64,000 bases of DNA from Pseudomonas sp. GM74 (GTDB lineage: Bacteria; Pseudomonadota; Gammaproteobacteria; Pseudomonadales; Pseudomonadaceae). Position numbers and translations under genes: made by a program. The first letter of the stretch is position 1. Every line of letters begins with the position of its first letter. Below the pieces are notes generated by a model. The model was given only the letters and a program-made list of their open reading frames with translations. It was not told the DNA's origin and searched no databases. The stretch is taken from positions 1 through 64,000 of the forward strand of contig NZ_AKJG01000109.1 in assembly GCF_000282455.1 (NCBI RefSeq), in the 5' to 3' direction. This document shows, piece by piece, positions 56,921-64,000 of this stretch.

Positions 56921-57154
56921 ATGAAAACCCGATTGATCCTTGCCCTGACCCTTTCCGTGCTGGCTGCCAATGCCTTTGCAGCCGACGGCTACGACAAAAC
57001 CGGCTCGGCCTCCTACGGCACCGGTACCAGCGCTGCCATCGAACACGCCCATTCGGGCACCTATGCCTCCGATGGCTTCGATAAAACCGGCAGCGCCGAC
57101 GCTATCGCTGCCGACGGCTTCGACAAAACCGGCAGCGCAGAAGCTATCGGCTGA
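56921..57154 (+). CDS. Small secreted protein with DG(Y/F)DKTGSA repeats
   Basis: 77 residues with GGAG 8 nt upstream. The signal peptide MKTRLILALTLSVLAANAFA is followed by a 57-residue mature part built from three repeats: DGYDKTGSA, DGFDKTGSA and DGFDKTGSA, separated by YGTGTSAAIEHAHSGTYAS and DAIAA. No cysteines are present. A hairpin with UUCG loop follows. Similar small repeat-bearing exported proteins occur in other pseudomonads, but no function is known to me. It is probably periplasmic or secreted. Confidence 0.8.
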   Translation: MKTRLILALTLSVLAANAFAADGYDKTGSASYGTGTSAAIEHAHSGTYASDGFDKTGSADAIAADGFDKTGSAEAIG

Positions 57155-57172
57155 ATGTGGAGGGAAATTCAC

Positions 57173-57193
57173 AGCCCGGCTTCGGCCGGGCTT
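57173..57193 (+). terminator. UUCG-loop hairpin after the small secreted protein gene
   Basis: AGCCCGGC-TTCG-GCCGGGCT, a perfect 8-bp stem, 19 nt after the stop. Only a weak T-rich sequence follows. Confidence 0.75.
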
Positions 57194-57239
57194 AGTCAAT
57201 TTTGGGGGTAATACAGTTTTTCCGGCAGACCACAAAACC

Positions 57240-57354
57240 TGTGGGAGCGGGCTTGCTCGCGAAAGCGGTGTGCCAGTCACATTGATATTGGATGTGCCGC
57301 CGTCTTCGCGAGCAAGTCGAATCGTCGCACCGCCGCTCCCACATTGGACCTCAT
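57240..57354. repeat. Variant REPIN with an insertion in the right REP
   Basis: The left REP GTGGGAGCGGGCTTGCTCGC is normal. The right REP reads CTTCGCGAGCAAG, then about 15 extra bases (TCGAATCGTCGCACC), then GCCGCTCCCACA. The arms can still pair, with the extra bases bulged. Confidence 0.8.
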
Positions 57355-57440
57355 CATTTCAAGTACCGAATCCGACTGGAAATCTGCCGCACGTGCTTGC
57401 ACCATGCACGTCTCCCCGCAAGCTCTGGAAATCCCACCCC

Positions 57441-58070
57441 ATGTCCGACGACATCCACTTCTACGAACCCGCCAACGGCCACGGCCTGCCCCACGATCCG
57501 TTCAACGCCATCGTCGGCCCGCGTCCCATCGGCTGGATCTCTTCGCAGGATACCGAGGGCCGCTTGAACCTGGCGCCCTACAGTTTCTTCAACGCCTTCA
57601 ACTACATCCCGCCGATCATTGGTTTTTCCAGCGTCGGGCGCAAAGACAGCCTGAACAACATCGAGCAAACCGGCGAGTTCGCCTGGAACCTGGCCACCCG
57701 GCCGCTGGCCGAGCAGATGAACCAGAGCAGCGCCATGGTCAAGCCTGAGGTCAACGAGTTCGAACTGGCCGGGCTGACAACCGCAGCCTCGAAGGTCATT
57801 CAAGTGCCACGGGTGGCCGAGAGCCCGGTGTCATTCGAATGCAAGGTCACGCAGATCATCCAGTTGCAACGGGCGGACGGCAATGTGGTGCCGAGCTGGC
57901 TGATCCTCGGCGAAGTGGTCGCCGTGCATATCGCCAAATGGCTGTTGAAGGATGGGGTATACGACACCGCCGCGGCAGAACCGATTCTGCGCGGCGGCGG
58001 GCCGGCGGATTATTTCCAGCTGGGGCCTGAGGCATTGTTCAAGATGTACCGCCCGGGGGCGGTGAAGTGA
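57441..58070 (+). CDS. Flavin reductase family protein
   Basis: 209 residues starting MSDDIHFYEPANGHGLPHDPFNAIVGPRPIGWISS. The FMN-binding split-barrel signature is in GPRPIGWISSQDTEGRLNLAPYSFFNAFNYIPPIIGFSSVGRKDSLNNIEQTGEFAWNL. These proteins bind FMN and reduce flavins or small molecules with NAD(P)H. No oxygenase partner gene is near. The start is chosen because the longer frame runs through a REP sequence. Confidence 0.88.
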   Translation: MSDDIHFYEPANGHGLPHDPFNAIVGPRPIGWISSQDTEGRLNLAPYSFFNAFNYIPPIIGFSSVGRKDSLNNIEQTGEFAWNLATRPLAEQMNQSSAMVKPEVNEFELAGLTTAASKVIQVPRVAESPVSFECKVTQIIQLQRADGNVVPSWLILGEVVAVHIAKWLLKDGVYDTAAAEPILRGGGPADYFQLGPEALFKMYRPGAVK

Positions 58071-58301
58071 TCACCAGAGCAGGTCGGTGTTTTCCTTGAC
58101 GTCCTTGAGGCGGGTCAGCTCCTTGGCGGCCGCATCATCGGCCTCGTGAGCGGTCTTGAAGGTCTGGCCTTCCAGCACTTTGTGAAAACGCGGGGCGTCG
58201 GAACCACCCAGCGCCTTGACAGCGATAGCGGCGTGGTAACCACCCTCGCCCGGTACTACAGCGGAAACAGCTTCGAAGTGTTCAAAGGCTTTACGTGCCA
58301 T
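58071..58301 (-). CDS. Small conserved hypothetical protein
   Basis: 76 residues starting MARKAFEHFEAVSAVVPGEGG, with AGGA 8 nt upstream of ATG 58301; ATG 58310 is an alternative. It is soluble and acidic/basic balanced, with no signal or membrane segment. The pattern GGYHAAIAVKALGGSDAPRFHKVLEGQTFKTAHEADDAA suggests a small alpha/beta fold, but no family was recognised. It is convergent with the flavin reductase gene (stops adjacent). Confidence 0.7.
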   Translation of the reverse strand: MARKAFEHFEAVSAVVPGEGGYHAAIAVKALGGSDAPRFHKVLEGQTFKTAHEADDAAAKELTRLKDVKENTDLLW

Positions 58302-58342
58302 GTCGCGCATCCTGGCTGGTTGAGAATGCCGTCATTAAACCC

Positions 58343-58696
58343 TCAACCGGCCAGTTTGTGTACCGCCACCGTGGACTGCCCCAGGGCCTGCGCCGCCGAG
58401 ACATCCTTGAAGGTGTGGAAATCCAGGCTGTTGACCACCAGTTCCTGCACCAGCTCGGCAAAAACCTCCATCGCCGGCGTGCTGAAGTACGCGGTCATTG
58501 CTTGTTGATTGCTCCAGAAACCGGACACCAGCCACAGCTGCGGATCGCATTGCGAATGCTGCAAGGCAAAGCTCAGGCAGCCTGGCGCTGCACGGGATGG
58601 TTCGATCAGGGCGCTGAGGCGCACACCGAGTTCCTCCGAACGCCCGGCGCGCGCTCGAACGAAGGCCATATGACTGACGGGGATCTGCGTGGACAT
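58343..58696 (-). CDS. Antibiotic biosynthesis monooxygenase (ABM) domain protein
   Basis: 117 residues with GGAGGG 7 nt before the ATG. The dimeric alpha+beta barrel signature is seen in VSHMAFVRARAGRSEELGVRLSALIEPSRAAPGCLSFALQHS and WLVSGFWSNQQAMTAYFSTPAMEVFAELV. Family members are quinol monooxygenases or small redox proteins. The gene is divergent from the AraC-type regulator. That may be its regulator (inference). Confidence 0.85.
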   Translation of the reverse strand: MSTQIPVSHMAFVRARAGRSEELGVRLSALIEPSRAAPGCLSFALQHSQCDPQLWLVSGFWSNQQAMTAYFSTPAMEVFAELVQELVVNSLDFHTFKDVSAAQALGQSTVAVHKLAG

Positions 58697-59035
58697 GTTC
58701 AACCCTCCCGGGGAGTCGCGTGGCAGCCGGGGGACGGGCTGCGACAGGATCAAAGGTTAAGGGCCGCGACGCCTGTCTCGTTAGTCGATTCCTGCCGGTG
58801 CGTTGCACAATCCTGCGAAACTGCATGACAAGCCTGTAACAAGCGGTAAAACCCTGTCACGGTTCTGCCATACGAGTTTCAAGCAAGTTCTTGCGGCACA
58901 AGGCTCTAGTGGCTACACCGCCGGTCGCCACCATGCAGAATCAGGCAAGCATCCGGCAGGATGTGTCTACCGCTGCCGCTTGCACAAACTTATGCTCTGC
59001 TCCATTCCTTCCATGCCTTGCCGAGGATGCCTCGC
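58697..59035. other. 339-nt divergent region between the ABM and AraC-type genes
   Basis: No gene. It contains the promoters of two divergent genes; no convincing -35/-10 pair or operator repeat was found. Confidence 0.5.
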
Positions 59036-59965
59036 ATGTCGTCGCTCGATCACTTTCAAGCCCCGCTGGACACCGACATGGAAAAGCAGCGCGCGGAACT
59101 GGCGGCCATCATTCGCCGCAATACCGCCGAAGATGGCAGTTATGCCACGGCCATCGGCTCGCTGTTCATGTCCCGCCACAGCCAGTCCCACGAGTTCGCT
59201 CCGGTGCTCGCGCAACCGGCGCTGTGCATCATGGCCCAAGGGCGCAAGGAAGTTCAGCTGGCCAACGAGTACTTCAACTACGACCCGCTGAACTACCTGG
59301 TGGTCTCGGTCTCGATGCCGCTCAGTGGACGGGTGGTGGATGTCTCGCCGGAGGAACCGATCCTGGCCTTGCGCCTGGACATCGACCCGGCGGAAATCAC
59401 CGCACTGATCGCCGACGCAGGCCCCCTCGGCGTGCCTACCCGGCCGACCGGGCGCGGGCTGTATGTCGAAAAACTCGACACCGCCATGCTTGATGCGGTG
59501 CTGCGTCTGGCACGGTTGCTGGACACGCCAAAAGACATCGCCATGCTCGCGCCGCTGATTCGCCGGGAGATTCTCTATCGACTGTTGCGCAGCAAACAGG
59601 GGCATCGGCTGTACGAAATCGCCATCGCCAACAGTCAGAGCCATCGCATCAGCCAGGCGATCAAATGGCTCAACGGCAATTTCGAACAACCGTTGCGCAT
59701 TGATGATCTTGCGAAGGAAGTGAACCTGAGCGTATCGACGCTGCATCACCGCTTCAAGGCGATGACGGCGATGAGTCCGTTGCAGTATCAGAAGCAGTTG
59801 CGCCTGCAGGAAGCACGGCGGTTGATGCTGGCCGAAGGGTTGGAGGCTTCGGCGGCGGGGTATCGCGTCGGGTATGAAAGTCCGTCGCAGTTCAGCCGTG
59901 AATACAGCCGGTTGTTCGGGGCGCCGCCGTTGCGGGATCTGGCGCGGTTGCGGTTGACGGTTTGA
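59036..59965 (+). CDS. AraC family transcriptional regulator
   Basis: 309 residues from MSSLDHFQAPLDTDMEKQRAELAAII; GAGG is 9 nt upstream of ATG 59036, and upstream in-frame ATGs are less well placed. The AraC_N cupin-like ligand domain (about 20-190) is of the PF06719 type. The C-terminal pair of helix-turn-helix motifs (about 205-305) contains RIDDLAKEVNLSVSTLHHRFK and VGYESPSQFSREYSRLFG. The ligand and targets are unknown; the divergent ABM gene is a candidate target. Confidence 0.9.
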   Translation: MSSLDHFQAPLDTDMEKQRAELAAIIRRNTAEDGSYATAIGSLFMSRHSQSHEFAPVLAQPALCIMAQGRKEVQLANEYFNYDPLNYLVVSVSMPLSGRVVDVSPEEPILALRLDIDPAEITALIADAGPLGVPTRPTGRGLYVEKLDTAMLDAVLRLARLLDTPKDIAMLAPLIRREILYRLLRSKQGHRLYEIAIANSQSHRISQAIKWLNGNFEQPLRIDDLAKEVNLSVSTLHHRFKAMTAMSPLQYQKQLRLQEARRLMLAEGLEASAAGYRVGYESPSQFSREYSRLFGAPPLRDLARLRLTV

Positions 59966-59992
59966 TCCGGATCCAGTGGTGCGGCCGCTGAC

Positions 59993-60092
59993 GCCTTCGC
60001 GGGCAAGCCCGCTCCCACAGGGATCGTCGGTGTTCACACATTTAGGTGACCACCAAAAATCTCCTGTGGGAGCGGGCTTGCCCGCGAAGAGG
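59993..60092. repeat. REPIN between the AraC-type gene and the ABC ATPase gene
   Basis: CTTCGCGGGCAAGCCCGCTC ... GGGAGCGGGCTTGCCCGCGA, inverted pair with a GTTCACACA spacer, between convergent genes. Confidence 0.9.
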
Positions 60093-60118
60093 CCAGTTCA
60101 GGCAATACAAGTCCTGGA

Positions 60119-61174
60119 TCAGGCCCCAAGTACCCGGCAAGCCTCCACCGGCAAGGTCACCGACACAGGGTGACCAACGCTCAGGCCAAAGCCCTGGCAA
60201 GGCGTGCTCAGCGCGGTAAACGATACCCCGGAACACTCCACCGTGGTCTCGATGGTCGCGCCGATATCACGCACGAACGTCACCTTGCCCAAAAGACGGT
60301 TGCCCGCGGTCGCCTGGGGTGCGGACAGTTGCAGGTCTTCCGGGCGAATCAGCATCTTCACCTTCTCACCGACCACAATGCTGCTGCAGATCGGTACTTG
60401 CAGCGCGTCCCCGCCCGGCAGGCTGACCTTGCCGTTGCCCAGCGCCGTGGCCGGGAAGATGTTGCCCGAACCGATGAAGTCCGCGACGAACTCGTTGGCC
60501 GGGTGCCGGTAGATCTCGATCGGCGTGCCCACCTGCTGCACCTTGTGTTCACCCAATACGACCACGATATCGGCCATGGTCATGGCCTCGCGCTGGTCGT
60601 GGGTCACCATGATGGTGGTGATGTTCAGGCGTTGTTGCAGTTGACGGATTTCCACCTGCATCGACTCGCGCAGCTTGGCGTCCAGTGCCGACAACGGTTC
60701 GTCCAGCAGGAGGATTTTCGGGTGCGAGGCAATCGCACGAGCAATCGCCACGCGCTGGCGTTGGCCGCCGGACAGCTTGGCAACCGGGCGATTGATCATC
60801 TGTTGCAGCTGGATCAGCTCCAGCAACTCCACCACCCGCGCCTGCTGATCGGCCTTGCTGACCCCGCGCAGTTTCAGCGGATAGGCGATGTTCTCCCCGA
60901 CCGTCATATGCGGGAACAACGCCAGGGACTGGAACACCATGCCGAAGTTGCGCAGGTGCGCCGGGGTGTTGCCGATGTCTTCGCCGTCCAGGCGGATCTC
61001 GCCACCGGTCAGGGTTTCAAGGCCAGCGATCATGCGCAGCAAAGTGGTTTTGCCGCAGCCCGAAGGGCCGAGGAAACACACCAGTTTGCCCTCGGGCAAA
61101 TGCAGGTTCACATCGGTTACCGCGCAGGCCGAGCCGTAATGTTTCTCGACGTTTTCCAGAATCAGACCAGACAT
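60119..61174 (-). CDS. ABC transporter ATP-binding protein, PotA/spermidine-putrescine type
   Basis: 351 residues from MSGLILENVEKHYGSACAV, with GAGG 8 nt upstream of ATG 61174. Walker A GPSGCGKTT, signature LSGGQRQRVAIARA and Walker B ILLLDEPLSALD are all present. The C-terminal TOBE domain (about 240-351) binds regulatory ligands in this family. It energises import with the two permeases upstream. It is the last gene of the transporter operon, downstream of the second permease by 18 nt. Confidence 0.92.
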   Translation of the reverse strand: MSGLILENVEKHYGSACAVTDVNLHLPEGKLVCFLGPSGCGKTTLLRMIAGLETLTGGEIRLDGEDIGNTPAHLRNFGMVFQSLALFPHMTVGENIAYPLKLRGVSKADQQARVVELLELIQLQQMINRPVAKLSGGQRQRVAIARAIASHPKILLLDEPLSALDAKLRESMQVEIRQLQQRLNITTIMVTHDQREAMTMADIVVVLGEHKVQQVGTPIEIYRHPANEFVADFIGSGNIFPATALGNGKVSLPGGDALQVPICSSIVVGEKVKMLIRPEDLQLSAPQATAGNRLLGKVTFVRDIGATIETTVECSGVSFTALSTPCQGFGLSVGHPVSVTLPVEACRVLGA

Positions 61175-61192
61175 AAGAAGCACCTCAAGAAA

Positions 61193-62038
61193 TCAGAACG
61201 AAACGCCACCTTCACCAACCAGCTTCTCCAGCGCCCAGATCAGGACGAAGTCGATCAGCACGATCAGCACGGCAAACGAAAATACGGTTGGGTCGAGCGA
61301 AGACACGGTGCGGCTGTACATCCAGATCGGCACGGTCATCACGTCGATGGTGTAGAGGAAATAGGTCACGGTGAATTCGTTGAACGAGACGATGAACGCC
61401 AGCAGCATGCCCGCCAGGATTCCCGACTTCATCAACGGCACCACCACATCGACAATCGCCCGCATCGGCGAAGCACCGAGCATTTGCGCGGCTTCTTCAA
61501 CTTCAGTGCCGATGGAAAGCATCGCCGCCGTGCAGTTTTTCACCACGAACGGCAAGGCGAGAATCACATGGGCAATCACCAGGCGCGAGGTGGTCATGTG
61601 GAACGGCAGGCTGTCGAACACCAGCAACAACGCCAGACCCAACACCACCATCGGGAACACCAGTGGCAACGACATCAGTTGCAGCGCCACAGCCTTGCCG
61701 CGGAACTCGCAGCGGGTTAGCGCGTAGGCCGCCGGCACCGCGATGATCGTGGCGAAAATCATGGTCAGGCACGACACCAGCAAGCTGGTGGACATGGCTT
61801 GGCCAAGGCTCAGCACATCACTGGCGTCCGGCGACACGAAGGTGTGCCAGGCGGCCTTGTACCATTGCAGGCTGTAGCTGCTCGGCGGGAAGTCGAGGTT
61901 CGACGCGCCGCTGAACGACATCACGATCATGGTCAGGATCGGCAACACCGCCAACAGCAGGATGAAGCCCGAAAGGATGCCGGCAAACTTGCCGGTATCA
62001 CCGGGCAACAACTGGCGCTTCTTGATCAGGGTACTCAT
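61193..62038 (-). CDS. ABC transporter permease, PotC-like
   Basis: 281 residues, six membrane helices. The EAA loop EEAAQMLGASPMRAIVDVVVPLMKSGILAGMLLAF contacts the ATPase. LVGEGGVSF is at the C-terminus. It forms the pore with the preceding permease. Its ATG overlaps the stop of that permease gene by 4 nt (ATGA). Confidence 0.92.
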   Translation of the reverse strand: MSTLIKKRQLLPGDTGKFAGILSGFILLLAVLPILTMIVMSFSGASNLDFPPSSYSLQWYKAAWHTFVSPDASDVLSLGQAMSTSLLVSCLTMIFATIIAVPAAYALTRCEFRGKAVALQLMSLPLVFPMVVLGLALLLVFDSLPFHMTTSRLVIAHVILALPFVVKNCTAAMLSIGTEVEEAAQMLGASPMRAIVDVVVPLMKSGILAGMLLAFIVSFNEFTVTYFLYTIDVMTVPIWMYSRTVSSLDPTVFSFAVLIVLIDFVLIWALEKLVGEGGVSF

Positions 62039-62943
62039 TGCGAAGCCTCCAGCATGCGCCGACGACGGCCAGTGATGTATTCGGACAGGGTCATGATCGC
62101 GAGGGTGGTGACGATCAGCACCACACCGGCAGCGGACGCTGCGGGCCAGTTCATCAGCGGGGCGATCTGGTCATGCACCATCACCGCCAGCATCGGCACG
62201 CGCCGGCCACCGAGCAGCAAGGGCACCACGAAACTGCTGGCGTTGTAGGCGAACACCAGGGTCGCACCGGTAATGATCCCCGGCAGACTCATCGGCAATA
62301 CCACCTGGCGGAACACCTGGAAGCGACTGGCGCCCAGGGTGGCGGCAGCTTCTTCGTAGCTGCGAGCGACGCCGCGCATGGCGCTGGCAATCGGCAACAC
62401 GGCCAGCGGGAAGGCGGTTTGCACCAGGCCCATCAACACGCCGTTCTGGTTGTACAACAGCATGATCGGGCGCTTGATCAGGCCCAGGCCCATCAGGGCC
62501 TGGTTGAGCATGCCGCCAGGGCCGAGGATCACCAGCCAGCCGTAGCTTTGCAGCAGCAGGTTGACCAGCAATGGCAGCAACACCGCCGCAAGGAAAATCC
62601 GTCGCACGAACGGCGAGGTCAGGCGCGACATGGTGTAGGCCACCGGGATCGCCAGGATCACTGCGATCACCGCGCTGATCAGCGCCAGGCGCAGGGTCAG
62701 CATCAGCGACTTGAGGTAATAGGGTTCCAGCAACTGGGCGTAACTGGCCAGGCTGAAGCCGGACCATTCCGCGCCCTTGGTGCCCACGCTCATGCGCAGT
62801 ACCAGCTGGCTCGCGGCGATCAGCACGCCGAGAAACAGCATCGACGGCGTGAGGAAAAGCCAGGCGCGCGCGGTCGGCGAAACACCCCGACTCGGGCGCG
62901 ACTCAGCGGCGCTGACCGAATGGGTCAAAGGTTGGTGTTCCAT
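62035..62943 (-). CDS. ABC transporter permease, PotB-like
   Basis: 302 residues from MEHQPLTHSVSAAESRPSRG. Six membrane helices, with the EAA loop YEEAAATLGASRFQVFRQVVLPMSLPG. Typical of polyamine-type importers. An upstream in-frame ATG (62997) runs into the REP area. A REPIN separates it from the binding-protein gene, so expression may drop after the first gene of the operon. Confidence 0.9.
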   Translation of the reverse strand: MEHQPLTHSVSAAESRPSRGVSPTARAWLFLTPSMLFLGVLIAASQLVLRMSVGTKGAEWSGFSLASYAQLLEPYYLKSLMLTLRLALISAVIAVILAIPVAYTMSRLTSPFVRRIFLAAVLLPLLVNLLLQSYGWLVILGPGGMLNQALMGLGLIKRPIMLLYNQNGVLMGLVQTAFPLAVLPIASAMRGVARSYEEAAATLGASRFQVFRQVVLPMSLPGIITGATLVFAYNASSFVVPLLLGGRRVPMLAVMVHDQIAPLMNWPAASAAGVVLIVTTLAIMTLSEYITGRRRRMLEASQ

Positions 62944-63004
62944 AGCAAAGGGTCTCGTCAATGGAAAGCAGCTGACAAACACAAGACTCAAGGTCACTTT
63001 GCCC

Positions 63005-63102
63005 CCTGTGGGAGCGAGCTTGCTCGCGATGACTGCTTGTCAGTCGCCAATGATGTCGACTGACACTCCGCTATCGCGAGCAAGCTCGCTCCCACAGGGG
63101 AT
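63005..63102. repeat. REPIN between the substrate-binding protein and permease genes
   Basis: CTGTGGGAGCGAGCTTGCTC ... GAGCAAGCTCGCTCCCACAG, an inverted pair of the GTGGGAGCGAGCTTGCTCGCGAT subtype. It is inside an ABC operon, where REPs often stabilise the upstream mRNA. Confidence 0.9.
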
Positions 63103-63137
63103 CTTCAGTGCTTGAAGATCCTGTGTGCGTCACTCGA

Positions 63138-64000
63138 TCAGGAAGAAAAGATTTCCGTGTAACGACGAATCCATTGGTCATGCACAGTCGCCAGGAAGGC
63201 GTTGTCGTGCATGATCGCCTTCTCGGCGATCTGCTCCGGCGTGAGGATGTACGGGCTCTTGCGTGCTTCGGCGGAGATGATCGCCTTAGCGTTGACCGGG
63301 CCGTTGTAGATGTCTTCAGCCATCTTGCCCTGCACCAGCGGGTCCAGAGAGTGGTTGATGAAGGCGTAGGCCATGTCGGTATCGCCCGGACGGTTCTTCG
63401 GCATCACCGACAGCATCAGGTCGGTGTAGAAACCTTCCTTCATGCCGAACGTGGCGCCCAGGCCGTAGTTCGGATCACGGATCTGTTTCGGGAAGAAGGC
63501 CGGTGCGTACAGGCCGCCCATGTCCAGGGAACCGGTGCGGAACAGTTCGGCGATCTGGTTCGGGTTTTCGCCCAGGGTCACCACGCGATCTTTCAGCTCG
63601 GCGAGTTTCTTGAAGCCAGGTTCAATGTTGTGCTCGTCACCACCGGCCAGTTTGGCGGCGATGATGATCAGGTCCATGGCCTCGGTCCAGTTCGGCGGCG
63701 GCAGGAAGATGTTCGGTGCCGCGTCGGCATCCCACAGGGAGGCGTAGCTGGTCGGGGCTTCTTTCTGGGTGCGGGTGCTGTAGACCAGGCTGTTGCACCA
63801 CAGCAGGTAACCGATACCGTGGCCATTGGCGCCGGTGCGGTATTTCTCCGGTACATCGACGAGGTTGGGAATACGGTTGAGGTCGGGTTTCTCCAGCAGG
63901 TTGGCGGCGGCCAGACCTTCGGCGCCGACGCCTGCCAGGGTGATGATGTCGTACTGCGGACGATCACCGCCGGCCTTGAGCTTGGCGACCATTTCCGAGG
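63138..64000 (-). CDS. ABC transporter substrate-binding protein, polyamine type (N-terminus outside the window)
   Basis: 287 codons visible; the frame continues past the right edge (residues SEM before the first in-window Met). It is similar to the PotD/PotF fold (YDIITLAGVGAEGLAAANLLEKPDLNRIPNL, NWTEAMDLIIIAAKLAGGDEHNIEPGFKKL, and the C-terminal YTEIFSS). Its signal peptide would be off the window. It should bind a polyamine or a related cationic compound, although substrate cannot be fixed. Confidence 0.88.
   Translation of the reverse strand, partial: SEMVAKLKAGGDRPQYDIITLAGVGAEGLAAANLLEKPDLNRIPNLVDVPEKYRTGANGHGIGYLLWCNSLVYSTRTQKEAPTSYASLWDADAAPNIFLPPPNWTEAMDLIIIAAKLAGGDEHNIEPGFKKLAELKDRVVTLGENPNQIAELFRTGSLDMGGLYAPAFFPKQIRDPNYGLGATFGMKEGFYTDLMLSVMPKNRPGDTDMAYAFINHSLDPLVQGKMAEDIYNGPVNAKAIISAEARKSPYILTPEQIAEKAIMHDNAFLATVHDQWIRRYTEIFSS

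Overview
The window is a GC-rich chromosomal segment of a Pseudomonas, most likely of the P. fluorescens/P. putida side of the genus. The evidence is a complete ybgC-tolQRAB-pal-cpoB cluster next to ruvCAB, pmpR and aspS, an OprD-family porin, an MvaT-type H-NS analogue, AraC and sigma-54 regulators, and many intergenic GTGGGAGCGGGCTTGC-type REP pairs (REPINs). No rRNA, tRNA, CRISPR array, prophage or intact insertion sequence was recognised. Comparisons with P. aeruginosa PAO1 gene order below come from memory and were not checked.

Layout. (1) 1-15201: cell-envelope and DNA-repair block, mostly on the minus strand (cpoB, pal, tolB, tolA, tolR, tolQ, ybgC, ruvB, ruvA, ruvC, pmpR, aspS, an FmdB-type protein, a ribbon-helix-helix protein), then a membrane-tethered cold-shock protein, slyX, a HIT protein and an OprD porin. 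It matches PAO1 PA0974-PA0958, except that the dps-like gene expected beside the cold-shock gene survives only as a frameshifted 3' scrap. (2) 15342-27232: MscS channel, YajQ, PanE-like reductase, orphan histidine kinase, cobalamin adenosyltransferase, Nudix/ThiE-like fusion, GST, argJ, secA, dciA; this matches PA4394-PA4405, but lpxC does not follow dciA. (3) 27287-56696: HerA/YjgR-like ATPase, PctA-type amino-acid chemoreceptor, a glycosyltransferase/deacetylase-like/flippase-like trio, purU, mvaT, sbcB, a tightly overlapped six-gene RDD-SpoIIM-DUF4129-DUF4350-MoxR-DUF58 operon, a PilZ protein, a lipoprotein, pykA, an enoyl-CoA hydratase, a ferredoxin reductase, a SadC-like diguanylate cyclase, fumA, and a DctB/DctD-like two-component pair followed by a KgtP-type transporter with a sigma-54 promoter. 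This resembles PA4307-PA4334. (4) 56697-64000: accessory genes: a tiny secreted repeat protein, a flavin reductase, two small proteins, an AraC regulator and a polyamine-type ABC importer cut by the right edge.

How genes work together. Tol-Pal links inner membrane, peptidoglycan and outer membrane during division. RuvABC processes Holliday junctions. The two-component pair probably senses a C4/C5 dicarboxylate and switches on the adjacent permease through RpoN; fumA and pykA are neighbours in central carbon metabolism. The diguanylate cyclase and the PilZ protein supply and read c-di-GMP. The least understood units are the six-gene MoxR/DUF58 operon, the three-gene glycosyltransferase operon, the orphan kinase coupled to the adenosyltransferase, and the DGxDKTGSA-repeat secreted peptide.
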